Source of the DNA: Anaerolineales bacterium UBA6663
GTDB taxonomy: Bacteria > Chloroflexota > Anaerolineae > Anaerolineales > UBA6663
Direction of reading: 5' to 3'
Assembly (NCBI GenBank): GCA_002455335.1
Contig: DKKP01000347.1
Location: 3,493-10,070, forward strand
Length of the DNA stretch: 6,578 nucleotides
Numbering within the stretch: position 1 is the stretch's first letter; each line of letters opens with the position of its first letter. A model generated the notes under the pieces. It had not been told where the DNA came from and did not search any database. It saw nothing but the letters and a program-made list of their open reading frames with translations. The translations under genes and the position numbers were made by a program. Below, in pieces: positions 1-4,670 of this stretch.

Positions 1-794
1 AGCGCGTTGCCGCCGGTCGTGGTCTCGGGGTTGCCGAACATCACGCCGATCTTCTGCCGCAGCTGATTGGTGAAGATCATGGCCGTGTTGGTCTGCTTGA
101 TCGCGCCGGTCAGCTTGCGCAGCGCCTGGCTCATCAACCGCGCCTGCTGGCCCATCGTGGCGTCGCCCATGTCGCCCTCGATCTCGGCGCGAGGCACAAG
201 GGCAGCGACCGAGTCGACCACGACCACGTCGATGGCGCCCGAGCGAACCAGGGCTTCCGCGATCTCCAGCGCCTGCTCGCCGGTGTCAGGCTGCGAGATG
301 TACAGGTTGTCGATGTCGACGCCGAGCTTGGCGGCGTAGACCGGGTCGAGCGCATGCTCCATGTCGACGTAGCCGCACACGCCGCCTTTCTTCTGGGCCT
401 CAGCCACGATGTGCAGGCACAGCGTGGTCTTGCCCGAGGCTTCGGGGCCATAGATCTCGATCACGCGGCCGCGCGGCACGCCGCCGATGCCGAGCGCGAT
501 GTCGAGCGACAACGCCCCGGTCGGGATCGCCTCAACCGCCATGTGGTTGGCATCGCCCAAGCGCATGATCGTGCCCTCGCCGAATTTCTTGGTCAGATCG
601 CCCAGGGCCTTGTCGATCGCGGCCTTGCGCGCCGGCGTGAGCTTGGGCTTGCCATCTTTGGCTTCCTCGGCCGCGGCTTTGCCGCGCTTCCGGGGCCTGG
701 CCTCGTCGGTCGGCGCATCCAGCACCGCCACGGCCTCGGCGCCATCCAGCGCGCCATTCAGGTTCTCGAGGTCTTCGTTCTTCTTGCGAGCCAT
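1..794 (-). CDS. recA: RecA recombinase, N-terminal 264 codons (3' end beyond window)
   Basis: RecA forms ATP-dependent filaments on single-stranded DNA, drives strand exchange, and as a co-protease triggers LexA self-cleavage in the SOS response. Reading from ATG at 794, the frame is open to the window edge. Visible motifs are the core start [10 protein letters not shown] (residues 71-80), Walker [10 protein letters not shown] (116-124), the catalytic-glutamate motif MEHALDP (E146, equivalent to E. coli E96), Walker B VVVVDS (190-195), the loop L1 region [12 protein letters not shown] (204-215), and loop L2 ending in [12 protein letters not shown] at 264. The C-terminal third lies outside the window. 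The ATG is supported by AGGAG seven bases upstream, and the next in-frame ATG (M77) would remove conserved core. This start gives about 50 more N-terminal residues than E. coli RecA, rich in Ala, Lys and Glu with a basic patch RPRKRGK. Family identity is certain from the motifs; the function of the extension is unknown. Confidence 0.97.
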   Translation of the reverse strand, partial: MARKKNEDLENLNGALDGAEAVAVLDAPTDEARPRKRGKAAAEEAKDGKPKLTPARKAAIDKALGDLTKKFGEGTIMRLGDANHMAVEAIPTGALSLDIALGIGGVPRGRVIEIYGPEASGKTTLCLHIVAEAQKKGGVCGYVDMEHALDPVYAAKLGVDIDNLYISQPDTGEQALEIAEALVRSGAIDVVVVDSVAALVPRAEIEGDMGDATMGQQARLMSQALRKLTGAIKQTNTAMIFTNQLRQKIGVMFGNPETTTGGNA

Positions 795-799
795 GATGT

Positions 800-806
800 C
801 TCTCCT
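800..806 (-). promoter_or_regulatory. recA ribosome binding site
   Basis: The minus strand reads AGGAGAG here, with the AGGAG core seven bases before the ATG at 794. This is a strong Shine-Dalgarno match and is the main reason to accept the ATG, and so the long RecA N-terminus. Confidence 0.85.
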
Positions 807-810
807 GTGT

Positions 811-837
811 CGGGCGACCGCCCGGGGAGGGGCGCCC
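811..837 (-). other. GC-rich structure in the recA leader
   Basis: The predicted 5' untranslated leader of recA (about 867 down to 795) contains a short perfect inverted repeat CGGGC-N4-GCCCG (811-824), ending four bases before the Shine-Dalgarno, and a second self-complementary block GGGCGCCC (830-837). They could fold in the mRNA close to the ribosome binding site. In DNA this GC-rich such motifs arise easily by chance, and no regulatory role is shown. Confidence 0.3.
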
Positions 838-845
838 GGTTCAGT

Positions 846-893
846 CAAACAGATGTTTGGAAAACTTGTTCTGATTATAGGAAAAATGTTCTG
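846..893. promoter_or_regulatory. Candidate SOS (LexA-type) operator cluster at the recA promoter
   Basis: Three related elements are visible on the plus strand. The first is a perfect 5-bp palindrome CAAAC-AGAT-GTTTG (846-859). The second is GGAAAACTTGTTCTG (859-873), which contains GAAA-ACTT-GTTC, one base off the GAAC-N4-GTTC box. The third is GGAAAAATGTTCTG (880-893), a near-repeat of the second whose TTCTG end lies exactly 20 bp away. The third fills the spacer between -35 and -10, and the second abuts the -10 on its downstream side, so a bound repressor would block RNA polymerase. GAAC-N4-GTTC is the Gram-positive LexA box and has been reported for the Chloroflexota member Dehalococcoides. 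The matches here are imperfect and no lexA gene is visible, so the regulator is inferred. Confidence 0.55.
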
Positions 894-901
894 GCTGTCA
901 A
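874..901 (-). promoter_or_regulatory. recA promoter (perfect sigma70-type hexamers)
   Basis: The minus strand carries TTGACA (896-901) and TATAAT (874-879), both exact consensus hexamers, separated by 16 bases. Transcription would start near 867, giving a leader of about 73 bases before the recA ATG. The promoter sits in an AT-richer pocket in otherwise GC-rich DNA. The slightly short spacer is within the normal range. It lies 60 bases downstream (in recA direction) of the 8-bp repeat structure. Confidence 0.85.
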
Positions 902-960
902 CCCCCGCTATATTGGGGTGTGAGATCGTATTTACGGGTACTTGCCAATATGTGGGGTTC

Positions 961-1016
961 GTAGTCGGATAGTCAGATAGTCAAGTAGTCAGGTAGTCAG
1001 GCAGTCAGGTAGTCCT
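961..1016 (+). repeat. 8-bp tandem repeat, left arm (7 units, GTAGTCAG)
   Basis: Seven back-to-back 8-mers lie in register: gtagtcgg, atagtcag, atagtcaa, gtagtcag, gtagtcag, gcagtcag, gtagtcct. The core AGTC is invariant, and most changes fall in the last two bases and first two bases of the unit. The array is the reverse complement in type of the array at 1046-1117, so the two face each other across 29 bases. No protein is encoded here; TAG on one strand and TGA on the other recur in every frame. The origin could be slippage followed by drift, or a family of dispersed intergenic repeats in this genome. Confidence 0.93.
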
Positions 1017-1045
1017 CCTTGTAGACGTGCCTACGACGACACCCC

Positions 1046-1117
1046 GACTACTCGACTACCTGACTACTCGACTACTCGACTACTTGACTACTCGACTACT
1101 TGACTACCCAACTACCC
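1046..1117 (-). repeat. 8-bp tandem repeat, right arm (9 units, GACTACtc type)
   Basis: Nine in-register 8-mers are present: gactactc, gactacct, gactactc, gactactc, gactactt, gactactc, gactactt, gactaccc, aactaccc. The core GACTAC is almost invariant and the last two bases vary between tc, ct, tt and cc. The array runs into the 3' end of galA: on the minus strand the last two units encode the final Val-Val-Gly and the TAG stop (1104-1106). Confidence 0.93.
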
Positions 1118-3221
1118 GACGAACCCGCAGGATCTTGCTCTCCTGATGCCCAAGCGGCACGGTCAGGCCGGCGCGCATCCAGGCCAGGCCCGAACGCGCC
1201 GGGCCCTGGCCCGTGATCTTGTAGCGCGCGGCGGGGTCGAGCCCGTGCAGCTTCAGCGCCGCTGGCTGCCGCGGGTCGATGGCGTGATAACCCGCGAGCA
1301 TCGCATCCGCGCCACCGCCGATCCGACGGAAGACGAACACCACGGCCTCGCTCCGATCGGCGCTGACGTACTCCGTCGCGACATAGGGCGAGGCGCTCTC
1401 CGGCGAGATCAGGCGATATAGCTCGCCGTCCTGCACGATCGGCCGGATCTCTTTGTATTGCGCCACGAGCTTTGCCGCGCGCGCCCGCTCGGCCTCGCTC
1501 CAGTGCAGCAGGTTCCCGCCGATGCCGAGCACGCCCTGCATGGCGACGTGGAAGCGAAACTCAAGGCTGATCCGTGAAGCATTGACGTCGGTGACCCAGG
1601 CCTCCATCGCCGCGGCCGGCAGCATCTGCGAGAAGCCGTGCTGGATGTGCAGCCGCGAGAGCGCATCGGTGTTGTCGCTGGCCCAGATCTGATCGGCCAG
1701 CCGCAGGATGCCCAGGTCCGCGCGCCCACCGCCGCCCGAGCACGACTGCCAGACGACGTTCGGGTGACGCTCGCGCAGCGTCCCCCAGACGCGGTACAGG
1801 CCCTCAACGTAGCGCACCCAGATCTCGCGCTGGCGCTCGCCAGCCTCCGGCCAGCCCGGCTCGCTGACGTTGCGGTTCATGTCCCACTTGATGAATGTGA
1901 TGTTGTGCGCGGCAAGCAGCCGATCGATGACGTCGATCAAATAATCCTGCACGTCGACGCGCGCCAGGTTGAGGATCAGCTGGTTGCGCGACTCGGTCCG
2001 CGCGCGGGTGGGGAAGTGGATGACCCACTCGGGGTGCGCGCGATACAGGTCGCTGTTCGGGTTGACCATCTCGGGCTCGAGCCACAAACCGAAATCCATG
2101 CCGAGCGCGTTGACACGATCGATCAGGGGCTTGAGCCCGTCCGGGAACTTCTTCGGATCCGGCCACCAGTCGCCCAGCCCGGCGTCGTCGCTGTTGCGGC
2201 CCTGGAACCAGCCGTCGTCCATGACGAACAATTCGATCCCCATGGCCGCGGCCAGTTCGGCCAGCCTGGTCTGCGAATCGACGTCGACGGCGAAGGTCGT
2301 GGCCTCCCAGGAGTTGTAGAGCACCTTGTGCGGGCTTCGCCCGTGCGGCAGGACGGCGTCGCGCACATGGGCGTGCAATGCGCGGCTGGCGGCGCCGAAG
2401 CCGTCGCGTGTGTAGCCGCCCACGCTCGCCGGCGTCGTGAAGCGCTCGCCCGAGCCGAGGCGCCAGGCAAAATCCCAATCGTTGATGCCCAGGCTCAGCC
2501 GGGTGCGGCCGAAGTCGGTGACCTCGGCGGCCAGTTTCCAGTTGCCGCTCCAGGCCAACGCCCCAAACCACACCTCGCCGTGCTCTTCGGTCGCGCCGTC
2601 GTCGAGCGTGAACCAGGGGCTGGCGTGGTGGCTTGTGGTCAGGCGCCGGCTTTCGCGCACGAACACGCCGGGCGAGAGCGGCTGGCGATGCAGCTGAAAC
2701 TCCTCGATCCAGCGGCCGCTCAGGTAGCTCAGCCGATAGCTGCGCCCGATCGGGGCCTGCCACTGGGCCGAAAACGCGCGCTCGATCGTCAGCGGCGCGC
2801 CGTCGTTGCCGATCACGGCCCAGCGCTCGATCAGGTCATGGGCAACATGCGTGCGGTAATGCAGCTCGACCCTGAGCGGGTAGTGCGCGTCACGCAGATG
2901 CACGACCAGATGCTCGCCATCGACCTCGGCGCGCTCGAAACCCAGCACCAGGTCGCGGACGCCGTCGGCGAAGGTCACGGTCAGGGCCGGCTCGACGTAT
3001 TTCAGCCCGGTCAGCCCGGCGTACTCCTCGGGCCACATGTGCCCTGGGCCCGTAAACGAGGCATGGAAGATCGAGTCAGGCGGCTCGGGGTAATCGGCCG
3101 CGCCGGGCAGGCGCTCGCCCCAATACGCATGCACCAGGGCGCCAGCGGTGTTGAGGCCCAGGACGTACGCGGTGTGTTCGGTCTCCAGGATCCATGTGTT
3201 GTCGCGAGCTGAGATCGGCAT
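1104..3221 (-). CDS. galA: Alpha-galactosidase, glycoside hydrolase family 36
   Basis: Hydrolyses terminal alpha-galactosyl groups, typically from melibiose, raffinose and related oligosaccharides, by a retaining mechanism. The predicted protein has 705 residues, normal for bacterial GH36. Numbered from ATG 3221, it has an N-terminal beta-sandwich region, then the (beta/alpha)8 barrel with NSWEA (303-307), MDDGWF (334-339), KWDMNR with nucleophile D447, the galactose-binding motif CSGGGGRAD (494-502), and SDNTD with probable acid/base D516. A beta-rich C-terminal domain follows. The frame is open upstream to a GTG at 3308, but the extra 29 residues are Arg/Pro-rich and unlike GH36 N-termini, and they overlie spacer repeats. 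ATG 3221 starts just before the typical opening (NTWILETEHTAYVLGL). No clear Shine-Dalgarno precedes it. There is no signal peptide, so it is likely cytoplasmic. No promoter is visible in the 90-base spacer, suggesting co-transcription with the M23 gene. Confidence 0.93.
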   Translation of the reverse strand: MPISARDNTWILETEHTAYVLGLNTAGALVHAYWGERLPGAADYPEPPDSIFHASFTGPGHMWPEEYAGLTGLKYVEPALTVTFADGVRDLVLGFERAEVDGEHLVVHLRDAHYPLRVELHYRTHVAHDLIERWAVIGNDGAPLTIERAFSAQWQAPIGRSYRLSYLSGRWIEEFQLHRQPLSPGVFVRESRRLTTSHHASPWFTLDDGATEEHGEVWFGALAWSGNWKLAAEVTDFGRTRLSLGINDWDFAWRLGSGERFTTPASVGGYTRDGFGAASRALHAHVRDAVLPHGRSPHKVLYNSWEATTFAVDVDSQTRLAELAAAMGIELFVMDDGWFQGRNSDDAGLGDWWPDPKKFPDGLKPLIDRVNALGMDFGLWLEPEMVNPNSDLYRAHPEWVIHFPTRARTESRNQLILNLARVDVQDYLIDVIDRLLAAHNITFIKWDMNRNVSEPGWPEAGERQREIWVRYVEGLYRVWGTLRERHPNVVWQSCSGGGGRADLGILRLADQIWASDNTDALSRLHIQHGFSQMLPAAAMEAWVTDVNASRISLEFRFHVAMQGVLGIGGNLLHWSEAERARAAKLVAQYKEIRPIVQDGELYRLISPESASPYVATEYVSADRSEAVVFVFRRIGGGADAMLAGYHAIDPRQPAALKLHGLDPAARYKITGQGPARSGLAWMRAGLTVPLGHQESKILRVRRVVG

Positions 3222-3311
3222 GCTGCGATGATCGCACAGCGGAGCAGGCGACGCAAGGAGCGAGGGGCGGGGAGCGCGGGGTGCCACGCGCCACGCACGC
3301 CGTCCCACGCA
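3222..3311. repeat. GC-rich spacer with short degenerate repeats between the M23 gene and galA
   Basis: The 90-base spacer is low in complexity. On the plus strand a G-rich half (3257-3281) repeats GGAGCG/GGGGCG-like words, and a C-rich half (3283-3311) repeats CCACGC three times. A small hairpin, GCGCG (3274-3278) with CGCGC (3287-3291), spans the junction. It might weakly attenuate transcription into galA, but there is no T-tract. No promoter hexamers are visible. Confidence 0.45.
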
Positions 3312-4670
3312 CTACGGCTTGTACGGCGCGGGGCTGGTCATGGTCGGCACGGGCTCGACCCCGACCGTAATGCCCTGCTCGGCCTGCAGCACCACAAACG
3401 TGGTCTGACCCGAGGTGATGTCGACCATGCCGGTCAGTTCGGTGATCGGGCCCTGCTCGACAGGGGCCGGGTTGGTGGCCGTCGGCAGCGGCAACGGGGT
3501 GACGACCGGCAGCGCCGCCGCGCCCTCGAGCGGGTCGACGGGGTTGGGCACGATCGGCAGCTCGGTCGGGTCGGGCGAGGTGTACAACACCGGATCGGGC
3601 GACGGGATGTCGGCGCCGAGCAGCGCGCGCAGGTAGTAACGCCCGGCGGGTAGATCCGAGATCGCGAAGTTCTCGCGCATCTCGTCGTCGGCGCGCACCA
3701 CGCGCTCGGCATAGGTGTACACGGTGTACACCCAGTCGCCCTGCTCGTCGTAGATCTCGATCGGGGTGTTGTTGATCGCGCGGCCCTTCTCGTCGACAAG
3801 CCGCCCCGTCAGGATGCCCCAACCCGCGTAGGGCGCGATCCAGAGCTCGGGGTTGCGCGTGCTGTAGTAATCGTTACGGCCGACACGCACCTCGAAGTGG
3901 ACGTGCGGGCCCGTCGAGTTGCCTGTGCTGCCGACCCAGCCGAGCACGTCGCCGGTCTCGACCCGCTGGCCGATATGCCCGATGTTGTGCGCTTCCATGT
4001 GCGCGTAGAGCGTGAACACCGGCTGGTTCTCGTAGCCGAAGTCGTGTCGAATCGCGACCGCGATGCCGTACGGATCCTTCTCGTTGGTCGGGTCGAACGT
4101 GAACAGGCCCCAGCCCGCCCAAATCACGGTGCCCGGCCCGGCCGCCACGATCGGCGTGCCGGGGGGCGCATCGACATCGATGCCGGCGTGGATGTTCATG
4201 GCCCCGAAGTAGGTCGAGCCGTAGCGGTATGTGCCAAGCGGCCAGTTGACGCTGTCGGACGCGATCGGCCGGGCCATCCAGAAGTGATCCTGCGGGCGCG
4301 CAGCCAGGGGCACTGGCTCGAGCGGCGGACGCCAGTTGTTCGGCGTCGCGAACGCCACGGGCGACGGGAAGACGAAGCTCTGCGGTTGAACGCGCGGCAT
4401 CTGCGGCACGACAAGCGCCTGCGGCTGCACGATCGCCTGCGTCGGTTGCGCCGGGGCCGCAAAACCGGCCTGGCTCGGCGCCTGGCTGATCGGCGCTGCG
4501 AACGGCGTATACGTCGCCAATGGCATGCTCTGGAGCTGCGCGACCGATGGCCCGCCAAGCGGCACGAAGCCCGCGCCACCTTCGACGGCGCAACCCGTGA
4601 TCACGGCGGTCGGCAGCAACAGCGCCAGGCTGATGCGCACGAGGCGGTAGAGAGGATGAGCGCTCGTCAT
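3312..4670 (-). CDS. M23-family metallopeptidase lipoprotein (LytM-like)
   Basis: Probable zinc endopeptidase acting on peptidoglycan cross-links outside the membrane. The predicted protein has 452 residues. Residues 1-27 form a lipoprotein signal peptide: Arg at 9 and 12, a hydrophobic stretch, and lipobox ITGC with Cys27 as the lipidation site. Residues 28-125 are a Pro/Gln/Ala-rich linker. The M23 domain (about 140-285) has HAGID (zinc ligands H161 and D165), YAHM (H224) and HVHFEV (H256, zinc ligand H258), so the active site is complete and this is not a degenerate LytM regulator. Residues about 285-350 (LTGRLVDEKGRAINNTPIEIYD...LPAGRYYLRA) resemble carboxypeptidase-regulatory or Cna-B-type beta-sandwich domains. 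A Pro-rich tail follows. The ATG overlaps the upstream stop (ATGA), arguing for translational coupling. An in-frame reading continues upstream to 5204, but that part lies inside the propeller gene and is not coding. The exact bond cleaved is unknown. Confidence 0.9.
   Translation of the reverse strand: MTSAHPLYRLVRISLALLLPTAVITGCAVEGGAGFVPLGGPSVAQLQSMPLATYTPFAAPISQAPSQAGFAAPAQPTQAIVQPQALVVPQMPRVQPQSFVFPSPVAFATPNNWRPPLEPVPLAARPQDHFWMARPIASDSVNWPLGTYRYGSTYFGAMNIHAGIDVDAPPGTPIVAAGPGTVIWAGWGLFTFDPTNEKDPYGIAVAIRHDFGYENQPVFTLYAHMEAHNIGHIGQRVETGDVLGWVGSTGNSTGPHVHFEVRVGRNDYYSTRNPELWIAPYAGWGILTGRLVDEKGRAINNTPIEIYDEQGDWVYTVYTYAERVVRADDEMRENFAISDLPAGRYYLRALLGADIPSPDPVLYTSPDPTELPIVPNPVDPLEGAAALPVVTPLPLPTATNPAPVEQGPITELTGMVDITSGQTTFVVLQAEQGITVGVEPVPTMTSPAPYKP
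4667..4670 (-). promoter_or_regulatory. ATGA stop/start overlap coupling the propeller and M23 genes
   Basis: On the minus strand ATG (4670-4668) starts the M23 lipoprotein and TGA (4669-4667) ends the propeller gene. Only a weak GG-containing sequence precedes it, so terminating ribosomes probably re-initiate here. This ties the amounts of the two exported proteins together. Confidence 0.75.

Larger units (their letters stand above)
961..1117 (-). terminator. Large imperfect hairpin from opposed 8-bp repeats; possible galA terminator
   Basis: The right arm (1046-1117) and left arm (961-1016) are complementary in their six-base cores (GTAGTC with GACTAC), with partly mismatched two-base joints. 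The galA transcript could fold them into a stem of about 56 pairs around a loop at 1017-1045. The loop itself has a small stem, GTAG-N6-CTAC (1021-1034). The position directly after galA and before the recA promoter fits a terminator, an mRNA 3'-end stabiliser or an insulator. No T-tract follows on the galA-sense strand, so it is not a standard intrinsic terminator. The rest of the 795-1103 gap holds only the recA leader and promoter region plus 902-960, where I see nothing else convincing. Confidence 0.4.

Noticed and set aside
910..951. An inverted repeat ATATTGG (910-916) with CCAATAT (945-951) upstream of the recA promoter.
   Set aside because: A 7-bp match separated by 28 bases in an AT-richer stretch is too weak to call an operator.
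1014..1020. A perfect AAGGAGG Shine-Dalgarno on the minus strand inside the hairpin loop.
   Set aside because: No ATG, GTG or TTG start with a usable frame follows; a CTG five bases on would reach a stop within three codons. Probably chance.
961..1117. A possible CRISPR array.
   Set aside because: The units are 8 bp with no spacers and change orientation, so this is a short tandem repeat pair, not CRISPR.
1638..3212. A 524-codon open frame on the plus strand opposite galA.
   Set aside because: It is antisense to a gene with clear GH36 catalytic motifs. Long antisense frames are common in GC-rich genes, and its translation shows no recognisable domain.
3222..3308. A longer galA start at GTG 3308.
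   Set aside because: The added residues are Arg/Pro-rich, lie over the spacer repeats, do not form a signal peptide and do not match the usual GH36 N-terminus.
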